Below, piece by piece: positions 46,611-55,469 of a stretch of DNA of 64,000 nucleotides. The stretch comes from Neoalteromonas arenosi (GTDB lineage Bacteria > Pseudomonadota > Gammaproteobacteria > Enterobacterales > Alteromonadaceae): contig NZ_JAUCBP010000001.1 of assembly GCF_030362855.1 (NCBI RefSeq), positions 131,613 through 195,612 on the forward strand, given 5' to 3'. Positions within the stretch are counted from its first letter, which is position 1; each line of letters opens with the position of its first letter. The notes under the pieces are model-generated. The model saw only the letters and a list, made by a program, of their open reading frames with translations. It did not search any database and was not told where the DNA came from. The position numbers and the translations under genes were made by a program.

Positions 46611-48447
46611 CTGGAATATCCTCCAGACTCAACCCACCACCCAGCCCCTGAGTCGGCTCTGCAGTGTTGCCTAATGACTGACTTTTTACTTCCTGCGGCG
46701 CCTGTATTTGCTCAAGATGTGAGGTTTCATCCAACTGATAATCGATATCGCGTTCTGCCACGATCTCGACCAACTTTAATACTTCCTCAACCGTTGTCAC
46801 ACCCATTTTAGCGTAAGTTAAAGCAGTGTGAGCTAACGGTCGGTACCCCTTGCTCTCTCTTGCTGCTTGCGAAAACGATTCTGTGTCATTCGTCTTCAGC
46901 GCAGTCATCATCTGTTCATTCATCTCAAGCAATTCAAACACACCAACACGACCGCGGTAGCCAGTCTGGTTGCATTTTTGACAGCCTAACCCACGTTTAA
47001 ACGTGATCTCACCTGCGGACTCTTCGATATGATTCAACCAGAATAATTCGTCTTCGTCAGGCTGATAATCGACACTACAATTGTCACAGACGCGTCTGAC
47101 AAGACGCTGTGCAACAATAGCGCGTAGTGATGTCGCTACCAGGTAACCCGGCGCCCCCATATCGAGCAGTCGAATTGCGCTGCTGATAGCGTCATTGGTA
47201 TGCAGGGTTGAAAGTACCAAGTGACCGGTCAAAGCACCACGCAAACCGATCTCGACGGTTTCATGGTCACGCATCTCGCCCACCATGATGATATCTGGAT
47301 CTTGCCGCAGTGTGGTACGTAAGATGCTACTAAACGACAAATCGATTTTGTTGTTAACCTGTACTTGATTAATTCGAGGCAAACGGTACTCAACCGGATC
47401 TTCAACGGTGATTATTTTCTTCGCCGCTTGATTTAATTCACTCAATGCGCCGTAAAGGGTTGTAGTTTTACCCGACCCAGTTGGACCTGTAACCAAGATC
47501 ATGCCATGCGGCCGTTTCAATAACGTCCTAAAGCGCGCCAGTATCGTATTTGGCATGCCGGTTTGATCAAGTGTTAGCACACCCGCTGATTGATCAAGTA
47601 AACGCATCACGACCGACTCGCCCGCTTGGATCGGCATTGTTGATAAACGCACATCAATTCGGTGACCTTTGATCCTAACTTGTGTCCGGCCGTCTTGCGG
47701 TAGCCGCTTCTCAGAGATATCCAGCCCCGCCATCAGTTTTAGCCGTAAGACCAATGCGGCAGCTATGTTCTTTTCTTTGATGACCGTTTCTTGCAATACA
47801 CCATCAACCCGCTGGCGAATGCGCAATTGGTTCTCATCGGGCTCGATATGTATATCTGACGCTTTGGCTTGAACCGCATCCTCGAAAATAGACTGGAGTA
47901 ACTTCGCGACAGCAGTGTCATTGCCCTCCTCGAGATCGCCGGTTAGATCAAACTCATCATCAGTGTCGTACTCTTCGGCAAGCTCTTGAGCAAACGAAGC
48001 AATTTCTTCTGTTTTGCGATAGAAATTATCGTAAGCCCCGAACAGCTGCCCTTCACTGACCACGGCAACCTTGACCGGCTTGGCTAACAGTTCATTAAGA
48101 CTGTCAATTGCGGCTAAGTCTGCAGGGTCACTCATCGCAACCAGTAAATGATCCCCTTTGTCTTCAAGTACAAGAGCGCGGTATCGGCGTGCCTGAATCT
48201 CTGGCAGTAATCGCACCGCATTAGGATCGACTCGATACTGATCAATATCTATCAGCGGCACTTTTAAATGCTCTGACAGCAACTGTAATAACTGAGCTTC
48301 GCTGACCAATTGCATTTCAATCAGCGTGGCACCCAGTTTACGGCCACTTTTGCGCTGCTCCGCAAGTGCTTCCATTAATTGATCATTAGTAATCAATTCA
48401 TGTTGTACAAGTAAGTCGCCTAATCTGATTCGTTTTTGCTGATTCAT
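46603..48447 (-). CDS. mshE: MSHA assembly ATPase MshE
   Basis: Secretion ATPase of the GspE/PilB family, 614 residues. Residues 8-60 are a tandem of two 24-residue MshEN motifs separated by exactly five residues, the c-di-GMP-binding unit of Vibrio MshE; here the conserved Gly10 of the motif is Glu17 in the first copy and Gln46 in the second, and the final Gln of the second is His60. The catalytic core has Walker A GPTGSGKTTTLYG, the Asp box, Walker B with the MVGEMRDHET context, the His box, and a zinc tetracysteine (CDNC and CQKC). The C-terminal 60 residues are an acidic, Gln-rich extension. Confidence 0.96.
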   Translation of the reverse strand: MNQQKRIRLGDLLVQHELITNDQLMEALAEQRKSGRKLGATLIEMQLVSEAQLLQLLSEHLKVPLIDIDQYRVDPNAVRLLPEIQARRYRALVLEDKGDHLLVAMSDPADLAAIDSLNELLAKPVKVAVVSEGQLFGAYDNFYRKTEEIASFAQELAEEYDTDDEFDLTGDLEEGNDTAVAKLLQSIFEDAVQAKASDIHIEPDENQLRIRQRVDGVLQETVIKEKNIAAALVLRLKLMAGLDISEKRLPQDGRTQVRIKGHRIDVRLSTMPIQAGESVVMRLLDQSAGVLTLDQTGMPNTILARFRTLLKRPHGMILVTGPTGSGKTTTLYGALSELNQAAKKIITVEDPVEYRLPRINQVQVNNKIDLSFSSILRTTLRQDPDIIMVGEMRDHETVEIGLRGALTGHLVLSTLHTNDAISSAIRLLDMGAPGYLVATSLRAIVAQRLVRRVCDNCSVDYQPDEDELFWLNHIEESAGEITFKRGLGCQKCNQTGYRGRVGVFELLEMNEQMMTALKTNDTESFSQAARESKGYRPLAHTALTYAKMGVTTVEEVLKLVEIVAERDIDYQLDETSHLEQIQAPQEVKSQSLGNTAEPTQGLGGGLSLEDIPDG

Positions 48448-49526
48448 TGGGCACCTACTAGAAGACTGATTCGCTGTTGCACAAAGCGCTGCACGTCGCG
48501 GCTTAACTGATTCATACTTGCAGCTTGCTGATAGGCAGCCAACGCTTGCGCAGATGCACCGACTCGTTCACTTGATATTGCTAGTCCAAGCCACCAACGC
48601 GCCTGTTCCGGTTGCAGCTGGGTCAAGCGCATGTAGTCTTCAAACGCAATGGCGTATTCCCCCAATTGGTCAGCCATCGCCGCTCGGACACCTAAATATT
48701 CAGCATTTATGCTGGTTAATGTGCCCTCTGGATTCAATATCGCAAACGCGGCCTGTGTCTGTTGTTGTTGCTCCAATAAACGCGCCAACATCAAGCGCAT
48801 GCTGGCATCTTGAGGATATAATTGCACCCCTGCATCTAACACAACACGAGCGCGAACAACCTGACCTTGAGCAAACAACAGCGCCGCTAATTTTTTGCGC
48901 GCCGCCGTGTTCGTCGGCTCTTGCACAATCAACTGTTCTAACAATTGGATAGCGAGTTCATCTTGCCCGGAACGGACAGCCGCTTGAGCTCTGTCGCGCA
49001 ATGATGAAGCGTCACTGTTGCCCGTTGCAGACTGCTTGGAGAAAGCGCTAGGAGTTTCAACAACAACCTCATCATCAGACCTAATATTGACCGGCATTTC
49101 CGATACTTGAACGGCAACCGGCTCCGGTGCAATCTGCGCATTCTCAGCCGGCTCTAACATTGCGTCACTGACGGTTGTAGTTACCGATTCGAGAACGGTG
49201 CCGTCGATCGGTTCAACGGTTGCTAATTGTTCTTGTTGTTCTGCCTCAGGGTCGGTTTTAACCGCCATCGGTTTAGCGTTTGCAACTTCAGTGACTAGCG
49301 TTTGTTGCTCAGATTGACTAGCGTGCTCTTTTACACTTGGATGGGTTTGATTGCTATGTAAGTACCAACCCACCATGCCAGCCATTAATAGTAACAGTAC
49401 AATAACAATAACCCAGCTCAGCGGTACTTGTTTTGATTTGCTCGACGGCTGATAAACCGCAGAAACGCCATGTTCATCCGCTTGACGCTGTTCTAAGTCT
49501 TTGAGCATTTGATTTACCACGCTCAT
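48444..49526 (-). CDS. mshN: MSHA biogenesis protein MshN (TPR)
   Basis: Bitopic inner-membrane protein of 360 residues: cytoplasmic start SVVNQMLKDLEQRQ, one hydrophobic helix (about 36-55), a long acidic linker rich in Glu, Val and Thr (about 60-170), and a C-terminal tetratricopeptide region (AAVRSGQDELAIQLLEQLIV, VRARVVLDAGVQLYPQDASM, ALAAYQQAASM). ATG 49526 has GGAG upstream and overlaps the mshM stop by four bases; an in-frame codon four residues earlier is less suited. Thought to aid secretin or pilin handling. Confidence 0.9.
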   Translation of the reverse strand: MSVVNQMLKDLEQRQADEHGVSAVYQPSSKSKQVPLSWVIVIVLLLLMAGMVGWYLHSNQTHPSVKEHASQSEQQTLVTEVANAKPMAVKTDPEAEQQEQLATVEPIDGTVLESVTTTVSDAMLEPAENAQIAPEPVAVQVSEMPVNIRSDDEVVVETPSAFSKQSATGNSDASSLRDRAQAAVRSGQDELAIQLLEQLIVQEPTNTAARKKLAALLFAQGQVVRARVVLDAGVQLYPQDASMRLMLARLLEQQQQTQAAFAILNPEGTLTSINAEYLGVRAAMADQLGEYAIAFEDYMRLTQLQPEQARWWLGLAISSERVGASAQALAAYQQAASMNQLSRDVQRFVQQRISLLVGAQ

Positions 49527-50431
49527 TGTCGACTCCATGGCGCAAAATACACCAGTAGCGTGAACGCAACGCAGGTTAATAGTACTAGGGTCCAGATTAT
49601 CCAGTAGGTTGGCTTGAGTGCGTGGGCGGCTTCTGTATCAGCTATTGCCGCGCGAATATCGGCTGTTTCGATTTTGTTTCGCCCCTGACCGTAAGCCAGC
49701 ATCAGGGCTTTGTGGCACAACACGTTGACGACGCGTGGTGTCCCTTGGCTAGCTCTAAACAACGCCTCTGCACAACGCCGGTCAAATAACTCTACACCCG
49801 AGTAACCGGCGATTCGCATTCGGTGCTGAACATATTGATGGACCTGATCGGCATCCATAAGGCGAAGTGAATAGCTAAACGTAATTCGTTGCTTTAACTG
49901 CCTTAACTCAGGCAAACCCAATTTTTCATCGAGTTCAGGCTGGCCAAACAATACAACCTGCAATAATTTACGTGATTCTGTTTCTAAGTTTGTCATTAAG
50001 CGCAATGACTCAATCGACTCTACCGGCAGTGCTTGTGCCTCATCTATTATTAATACTACGCTCTGACGCTGTTGGTGAATATCGATTAATCGTTGCTGGA
50101 TGCGCTGAGTAAACTCTTGTTGATCACTGTTTTCAGTTAACTCAACACCTAGCTCGGTCGCAACCGCCCGACGCAATTCCGATGGCGATAACATTGGGTT
50201 GGGGATGTACGCAGACACAAAGTGATCGGGTAGTTCATTAAGTAACTTACGGCAAATAAGGGTTTTCCCAGTCCCTACTTCACCTGTCACCTTGATAAAT
50301 CCCTCACCGGTTTTCAAAGCAGTGGTCAACACCTGCAACGCCTCTTGATGACTAGGCAAGCCAAAGAAGTATTGCGTGTTTGGGGTGAGTGTAAACGGGA
50401 GCTCCTTGATCCCGAAGTGATACAGGTACAT
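49523..50431 (-). CDS. mshM: MSHA biogenesis ATPase MshM (ExeA-like)
   Basis: AAA-type ATPase of 302 residues of the ExeA/GspA family, which helps insert the secretin through peptidoglycan. Walker A is GEVGTGKTLICRKLL near 50, Walker B is VVLIIDEAQALP near 125, and the sensor region is GQPELDEKL; a C-terminal hydrophobic helix (about 277-296) would anchor it. Unlike ExeA it lacks the long periplasmic peptidoglycan-binding part. It starts two bases after the mshL stop. Confidence 0.93.
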   Translation of the reverse strand: MYLYHFGIKELPFTLTPNTQYFFGLPSHQEALQVLTTALKTGEGFIKVTGEVGTGKTLICRKLLNELPDHFVSAYIPNPMLSPSELRRAVATELGVELTENSDQQEFTQRIQQRLIDIHQQRQSVVLIIDEAQALPVESIESLRLMTNLETESRKLLQVVLFGQPELDEKLGLPELRQLKQRITFSYSLRLMDADQVHQYVQHRMRIAGYSGVELFDRRCAEALFRASQGTPRVVNVLCHKALMLAYGQGRNKIETADIRAAIADTEAAHALKPTYWIIWTLVLLTCVAFTLLVYFAPWSRQ

Positions 50432-50433
50432 GG

Positions 50434-52140
50434 CTAATCCACGTATAACCAGTCAGCCATTTGCTCTTGGCTCATCTGTAGTTGTTCAGACCACGTACCA
50501 ACACCAACGACAGTTGGCTTTAACAAAATAATCAACTCACTTTTTACTTCTTTGTCGCGGCGATTCTTGAATAGCTCGCCAAAAAATGGAATATCGCCCA
50601 GCAATGGTGTTTTAGAATTAACTTCTGTGATACTGGACTGCATCAAACCACCAATCACGACAATTTCGCCGGAGTTTGCGCGAATAACGGTATCCGATTC
50701 ACGAATTGTGCTTTGTGCCAATGGCAATACAATTTGCTCTTGGTTCAACGTCACAACTTTCTCTTGTTCTTGCGTCTCTATGACCGATGGGTGAATGTGT
50801 AACAGCACACTCCCTCGTTCATCAATCTGCGGGGTTACATCAAGCGCAATGCCAGAGAAAAATGGCGTTAACTCAATGTCCGGCACAACAGATGTCGTTG
50901 TTGAAGTGATCGTATTTTGGCTCGATACATCAGTCACAAAGTATTCATCATCACCTACTTTGATAACTGCCTTTTGGTTGTTGGTGGCTGTGACCCTTGG
51001 ACTGGAAAGGACTTGTACATTGCCCTGAGTGGATAGCAAGTTAAGTACGCCCGAGAAATCCTGGTTTAAGAAAGAAAGGCTAGTTACACCGCCTAATGCG
51101 GCAGAAACCTCATTGCCCAAAGTCCCGGCTGAGGTCGAGAATTCAAAGTCTGTACTGCCGGCATGGGCTAATACTTGGTTCCAGTTGATCCCTTGCTGAT
51201 ATTCATCATTTAGCGACACCTCTAAAATTCGCGCCTCTAAGACTACTTGACGTTGCAGATTTGTCTCAGACACTTGCAAATAGTCCCGCACTGATTTCAA
51301 TTCCTCAGGCAAGGCTCGCACTGTCACTAGACCGGCTTGGGGTGTTACAAACACTACACGGCCATCTTCAGTGCCAATCATTGATTGCAACGCGCCTTGC
51401 AAGTCTTCCCAAAAATTGGTTTCCGTTCGGGTGCTAATCACCGTGCCGTTGACATTGTTATTCAATCCACCGCCGAGATTATTGCTGTTCTGACTGTTGC
51501 CGCTGAAATTGTTGAGGGCACCGTTGCCACCGCTTTGATTGTTGCCTTGAGATTGAGAAACGCCGCCTGAAATGATACTGGTTTGCGTAGCCCCATCGCG
51601 TTGCATAAGCAAGTAATTGATATTGAATGTCTCGGTGCGCATACCCGACGGTCGAACGCGATAAATAGTTCCTTGACGATCGATGTCAAACCCGTACAGT
51701 TCCCCAACCAAATCAAACACTTGATCTAAAGACACTTGTTTTAAGTTCATCGATATAGTGCCGCTAACTTCTGGGTGCATCGCCACACTGTAAGGCGTGT
51801 CGGTCACCAAGCCGGCAAAAAATGCTGAAGCGTCCACACCTTGAGCGTTAATATCGTATTTCTCACTGCCAAACAGGCCTGAATCTTGGGCACTAGGTGG
51901 CGCTTGTAGAGCTGCAGTGACTGCTGCCGGCAACTCTTGCAATTCATCAACTTGCTGCTGTTGTGTTTGCTGCTCATTGGCGACCTGTTCTTGTAGTTGC
52001 TGTTGGAGTGATGTTTCCACATGGCTAGGCGGAGTTGTCGAACAGCCCGCCAGCATGACTGTGGCAGCAAGCACAGAAGTTCCCCAACGCGACAAGACTG
52101 AAGAGGAGTTGTGTGTGTTATTAGAATGTTTCTGTTGCAT
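50434..52140 (-). CDS. mshL: MSHA outer-membrane secretin MshL
   Basis: Forms the outer-membrane channel through which the pilus exits. The 568-residue precursor has a lipoprotein signal with LAGC (Cys33), a Gln-rich coiled segment, an STN-like N0 domain (about 90-160), a low-complexity Asn/Gly loop (about 195-240), and the secretin core (about 290-550) with VVLEARILEVSLNDEYQQGI, VLSSPRVTATNNQKAVIKVG and VVIGGLMQSS, followed by TPLLGDIPFFGELFKNR, all diagnostic. Its ATG lies 20 bases inside the end of mshK. Confidence 0.96.
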   Translation of the reverse strand: MQQKHSNNTHNSSSVLSRWGTSVLAATVMLAGCSTTPPSHVETSLQQQLQEQVANEQQTQQQQVDELQELPAAVTAALQAPPSAQDSGLFGSEKYDINAQGVDASAFFAGLVTDTPYSVAMHPEVSGTISMNLKQVSLDQVFDLVGELYGFDIDRQGTIYRVRPSGMRTETFNINYLLMQRDGATQTSIISGGVSQSQGNNQSGGNGALNNFSGNSQNSNNLGGGLNNNVNGTVISTRTETNFWEDLQGALQSMIGTEDGRVVFVTPQAGLVTVRALPEELKSVRDYLQVSETNLQRQVVLEARILEVSLNDEYQQGINWNQVLAHAGSTDFEFSTSAGTLGNEVSAALGGVTSLSFLNQDFSGVLNLLSTQGNVQVLSSPRVTATNNQKAVIKVGDDEYFVTDVSSQNTITSTTTSVVPDIELTPFFSGIALDVTPQIDERGSVLLHIHPSVIETQEQEKVVTLNQEQIVLPLAQSTIRESDTVIRANSGEIVVIGGLMQSSITEVNSKTPLLGDIPFFGELFKNRRDKEVKSELIILLKPTVVGVGTWSEQLQMSQEQMADWLYVD

Positions 52141-52477
52141 TGCTCTTTATTTCACCCGTTGAATTCACATGGAGCACACGCTCCTCAATTGTGCCGTTTA
52201 AAGACAGCTCAACTACCACACTGTCGGCTTCAATCTGTTTTATTTTAGTCCCTAAGTACTCATCACCAACGCGCATCGGGACACCGTTGATTACTGCTAC
52301 ACGGTGGCGTTGAGTGAATAACACTGCATCGAGATTTAGGCTGCCATTTTGCGTAGTGCTGCCTGCAGATGTATTCGCTATTGCTGGCATGTTAGTTGGC
52401 CGCGTTGGATCCTTAATCCCCTGAGCTTGCGCCGTAGCAGCGCAAATAAGCAATAATCCAAATCCAAGTCTCGTCAT
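52121..52477 (-). CDS. mshK: MSHA biogenesis protein MshK
   Basis: Small exported protein of 118 residues with a signal peptide (1-18, ending AQA). The mature sequence begins IKDPTRP, the pattern shared with GspC/PilP-like secretin-interacting proteins, and continues with VLFTQRHRVAVINGVPMRVG and VVELSLNG, as in MshK. Probably a periplasmic partner of the secretin. It follows mshJ by one base. Confidence 0.9.
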   Translation of the reverse strand: MTRLGFGLLLICAATAQAQGIKDPTRPTNMPAIANTSAGSTTQNGSLNLDAVLFTQRHRVAVINGVPMRVGDEYLGTKIKQIEADSVVVELSLNGTIEERVLHVNSTGEIKSNATETF

Positions 52478-52478
52478 G

Positions 52479-53123
52479 TTACTGCACCCCCATAAAAGCT
52501 CGGCTAGTACTGAGTGTAAACAACTCTAAAGTAATAGTCGCATTGGGATATTCACTTACCTGATAGTCGAGTGAGCGCCAGTAAATTTGATAAGGATAGG
52601 CCTCAACCGTTTCAAGGTAGTGCAGTACATTGGCGTAGCCACCTTCAAAAACAAACTTTACCCCATGTTGGTAAAGCGGCAGGTCAGCATTTTCAGCATC
52701 ATCAGCAAACACACTAACAGGCGCGATCGAGGCAAACTCTACAAGCGTTAAGTTATCAGCCGCCGCCAGCATTTGCTCGATGACCAAAGGCATTTGCTTA
52801 GCAGGCACAAGTTCGCGCATTTGCGTCGCGAACTCTAAATCCAGTGAATCTATGCGCTGATTCAGGTCGGCTATGCGCTGCTCTAATTTGCGATTTGGAT
52901 CGTCAGCAATCGCCTCTTGCAGCAAGGTCAAATTTTGTTCAGCTTGCAGCAACTCTAGCTCCTTAGTATCCAAGTCGGCTGTCACCCGATTATTATCCTT
53001 CATTTGTGGCTCTACTATGAATGTAAATCCAGCAAATAAAATCAGAATAACCCCCGTAAGGACAATAAGATTGCGTTCGCGCTTGCTCAGAGCAAGGAAC
53101 TGTTCATTCCACTTATCGAACAC
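52479..53123 (-). CDS. mshJ: MSHA biogenesis protein MshJ (PilO/GspM-like)
   Basis: Bitopic inner-membrane protein of 214 residues: one helix (about 20-37), a coiled coil (about 45-95) and a periplasmic ferredoxin-like domain, with VKFVFEGGYANVLHYLETVE near 145. This is the layout of PilO/GspM alignment proteins. It shares one base with the end of mshI2. Confidence 0.92.
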   Translation of the reverse strand: MFDKWNEQFLALSKRERNLIVLTGVILILFAGFTFIVEPQMKDNNRVTADLDTKELELLQAEQNLTLLQEAIADDPNRKLEQRIADLNQRIDSLDLEFATQMRELVPAKQMPLVIEQMLAAADNLTLVEFASIAPVSVFADDAENADLPLYQHGVKFVFEGGYANVLHYLETVEAYPYQIYWRSLDYQVSEYPNATITLELFTLSTSRAFMGVQ

Positions 53124-53725
53124 TACTGCTGACCTCCCGCCTCGTTGCCGCGCGAAGTACTCAACGTGAACAGTAACGCTCGTTCTTGTCGGAACACCCT
53201 AGCTTGATCAAATTGCTTACCCGAAAAATACTGTGTCCCACCTAAACGACTCACCCATTGCGGAACTGACTCAGGCTGCAACGCCTGACCATCAAAAATC
53301 ATACTGTCTTCGGTGATGCTTATGCGCGTCAACCACAAATCATCTTGATGCTGTTGTGCAAGTTCTTGAAGCATCAACGAAAAGCTTGTGGATTTCAGGT
53401 TTTCTCGATCTTCAAGAGCCTCTTTAAGGCGCTGCTTATCCTGTAATGTGTCTTGTAGGCCCGCAAACACCGCAAGTAATTGCGGATCTTCGTTTCGGTC
53501 TTTCAGTGCTTGCGTAAGTTCGTTGGCTAAACTTTGTTTCTGGTTAATGTTGTCTTGCAGGCTCACAAGTCGTTTTTGATCAACACTGCCCTGCAGTGTC
53601 AAGCCTATACGAACACCAATGACTATCAACAGCAGTACGACAAACAGCGTTACAACCGTCCCTAAGCTCATCAATTCCAATTGCGGTCTATATTCAGGCA
53701 GGTAGAGATTCACACGTTGCTTCAT
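53123..53725 (-). CDS. mshI2: MSHA biogenesis protein MshI2 (PilN-like)
   Basis: PilN-type protein of 200 residues. The short cytoplasmic start KQRVNLYLPEYRP is the conserved PilN tail that binds the PilM-like partner; then one helix (about 22-42), a coiled coil with NINQKQSLANELTQALKDRN, and a small periplasmic domain. It overlaps mshI by four bases. In Vibrio cholerae the two parts are annotated variously; here they are separate genes. Confidence 0.88.
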   Translation of the reverse strand: MKQRVNLYLPEYRPQLELMSLGTVVTLFVVLLLIVIGVRIGLTLQGSVDQKRLVSLQDNINQKQSLANELTQALKDRNEDPQLLAVFAGLQDTLQDKQRLKEALEDRENLKSTSFSLMLQELAQQHQDDLWLTRISITEDSMIFDGQALQPESVPQWVSRLGGTQYFSGKQFDQARVFRQERALLFTLSTSRGNEAGGQQ

Positions 53726-54669
53726 GCTGCACTCCCCGTAGCATTGCGCTGTTCATTAAACGCCATTAGCGCGGCGCCGATACATTGGAAATTCATGCCT
53801 GATATTGCACCGACTTCAGAGGTAACATCTAACTCGAAGGGCTCTACGTCAAGACGCATAATGTCTGCGATTTGTTGACCTATTGCTGTACTATTGGAAG
53901 CTTCTATATTGAACAAAATCTTGCGTACTGGCGCCTGGCGCAATTGACCTTCAAAATAGTCCATGGAACGCTGTAATTGCACAGTAAGTGAATCCATGAC
54001 CCCCATTTTGAGCTCTTCAATTGAAAAACTGCCTAAGTTTTCGAAACCCTTTAGGCTGCGAGAAAAGTACAAGGCACCGCTTTTAATGATTGCTAACTGA
54101 ATTTCTTCACCGGCGCGCTGTAACAGAGTCATGACAGGCTCCTCCGTTACCGGCAATATCTCGCAATTGGTTAGCTCTTCTACTGAAATAGTTGTGAGCT
54201 GCAATCCCGCATCCATGGTTGCAGTGATAATGGCGTCAATGTCCTCTTTGGCAACAAGCGAAACATTTACATTGTTGCGACCCGCAACCTGAGCCGGCGA
54301 GTCAAAATAATCAAAAGTCATCTCGCGATTGTCACCGCTGCTCATCTCCTTTACAGGCCAGGAGAGTGCTTGACGTAACTCGTTATCAGGCACTTGCGGC
54401 TTTTCAACTTGGTAAACGTTGTATGCATGTGTGCCGATAGACACGCCACAAAGCGCATTTCCAATCTTGTTTTTATTAACCCAATTAACAAGTTCTTTCT
54501 GCCATTGGATTGTAGGGACTTCGTGATATAAGGCGATATTAGGCTGGGATTGGTGATGTGTAATCGCACAGAAACTCGCGGTATCTTCAGACAAACTCAC
54601 GCCTATAGCCGCGTAGGAGGACTTACGCTGAAACTTAGATTTTATGTATTGCCGCCATCCGATTCGCAT
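53722..54669 (-). CDS. mshI: MSHA biogenesis protein MshI (PilM-like)
   Basis: Cytoplasmic actin-like platform protein of 315 residues, related to PilM/GspL. AAIGVSLSEDTASFCAI near 20-36 is the first nucleotide-binding strand pair, and QVPDNELRQALSWPVKEM (about 92-109) is a conserved PilM segment. It begins the msh series; the promoter should lie in the 130 bases upstream, where a perfect 8-bp inverted repeat is present. Confidence 0.9.
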   Translation of the reverse strand: MRIGWRQYIKSKFQRKSSYAAIGVSLSEDTASFCAITHHQSQPNIALYHEVPTIQWQKELVNWVNKNKIGNALCGVSIGTHAYNVYQVEKPQVPDNELRQALSWPVKEMSSGDNREMTFDYFDSPAQVAGRNNVNVSLVAKEDIDAIITATMDAGLQLTTISVEELTNCEILPVTEEPVMTLLQRAGEEIQLAIIKSGALYFSRSLKGFENLGSFSIEELKMGVMDSLTVQLQRSMDYFEGQLRQAPVRKILFNIEASNSTAIGQQIADIMRLDVEPFELDVTSEVGAISGMNFQCIGAALMAFNEQRNATGSAA

Positions 54670-54712
54670 TATTTTATTGTTGTCGCGTTATCTGACTCAA
54701 TTACATCAAAGA

Positions 54713-54734
54713 TAACAGTAAACTTCTACTGTTA
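54713..54734. promoter_or_regulatory. Perfect inverted repeat upstream of mshI, candidate operator
   Basis: TAACAGTA and TACTGTTA are separated by six bases, 44 bases before the mshI ATG. A weak sigma70 match (TTTAAC, 16 bases, TATCTT) overlaps it on the minus strand. Dyad geometry suits a dimeric regulator; none is encoded nearby. Confidence 0.4.
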
Positions 54735-54798
54735 AAACCACCGAGCAAAGATGAAATCAGAGATCCATACAAATTGTGTTAACTCTCTGATGAAAATA

Positions 54799-54834
54799 AA
54801 AAAGCCGACGCCACGGAAATGGCTGCCGGTTTTT
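54799..54834 (-). terminator. Terminator after the 166-residue secreted protein gene
   Basis: Imperfect GC-rich hairpin (CCG...GCCA/TGGC...CGG with one mismatch and one bulge) flanked by T-runs on both strands; on the minus strand it is followed by TTTTTTATTTT. It separates the upstream gene from the msh promoter region. Confidence 0.7.
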
Positions 54835-54839
54835 CAAAT

Positions 54840-55340
54840 CTAGCGCTTGTTGTGTCGCAAACCAATCTCTTTTTTAATTAACAGACAACTTCCATCGGGC
54901 AAGTTTGATGCAAATAATTTTAGACCACCGTCAGTTTCAAACGCCGACACATTGCGGTTTACGCTATCTACGTATTTGTAATCTTGCTGTTGATTTGCCC
55001 AAGCAATACAGGACTTGCGCTCAGACCACGTTCGCGTATATTCAAACGTACAATATCCATCGGCTGTTGGCGTAATTGTCATATTGTATTGAACATCTCC
55101 GTCAGAGAAGTTTTGCTCAATAAAATAGCTTATTGGCTGGCTATTAGGGTTTTCGGTTGCTGATAGAACGCGCGCACCGTAATTGTTACCAATGAAATCG
55201 TGTAGCATTTCGATTGTTGACAGACATGCGGTATGCCCCTGTTGTTTGGCCAAATCGACCAGAATCTTAGCGTCAGCAGTTGCTACAGATAATGAAATTA
55301 ACAATGCTAGGCCAGCACTCAATAAACCTTTTAGTTTCAT
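54840..55340 (-). CDS. Secreted protein of unknown function at the csrD/mshH position
   Basis: A 166-residue exported protein that I do not recognise. Signal peptide 1-24 (ending ADA). The mature part has four Cys residues (39, 97, 111, 152) suggesting two disulfides, and a beta-rich centre (VQYNMTITPTADGYCTFEYT, TWSERKSCIAWANQQQ). The basic C-terminal tail is LRHNKR. TTTTTCCTCC before the ATG gives a ribosome site on the minus strand (GGAGG). It lies between ssb and mshI, where Vibrio and Shewanella carry csrD/mshH. Relation to pili is not shown. Confidence 0.75.
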   Translation of the reverse strand: MKLKGLLSAGLALLISLSVATADAKILVDLAKQQGHTACLSTIEMLHDFIGNNYGARVLSATENPNSQPISYFIEQNFSDGDVQYNMTITPTADGYCTFEYTRTWSERKSCIAWANQQQDYKYVDSVNRNVSAFETDGGLKLFASNLPDGSCLLIKKEIGLRHNKR

Positions 55341-55420
55341 TTTTTCCTCCTGAAAAACTAACCCGTCGATAATGGCATAGGGCGATAAAAAGATGACATA
55401 TGTCGGGAATCAGCGCAACC

Positions 55421-55448
55421 AAAAAAGCCCCTTAAAATAAGAGGCTTA
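55421..55448 (-). terminator. Terminator of the yajR-ssb operon
   Basis: On the minus strand AAGCCTCTTA and TAAGGGGCTT pair (one G-T) around a three-base loop, then TTTTTTGG. It lies 22 bases after the ssb stop. Confidence 0.85.
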
Positions 55449-55469
55449 GTAAATTTATAGTACTGGAAC

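Noticed and set aside
51440-51570. Repetitive stretch in mshL considered as a direct-repeat or CRISPR-like array
   Set aside because: It encodes an Asn/Gly/Ser-rich loop of the secretin; repeats are irregular codon-level low complexity with no spacers.
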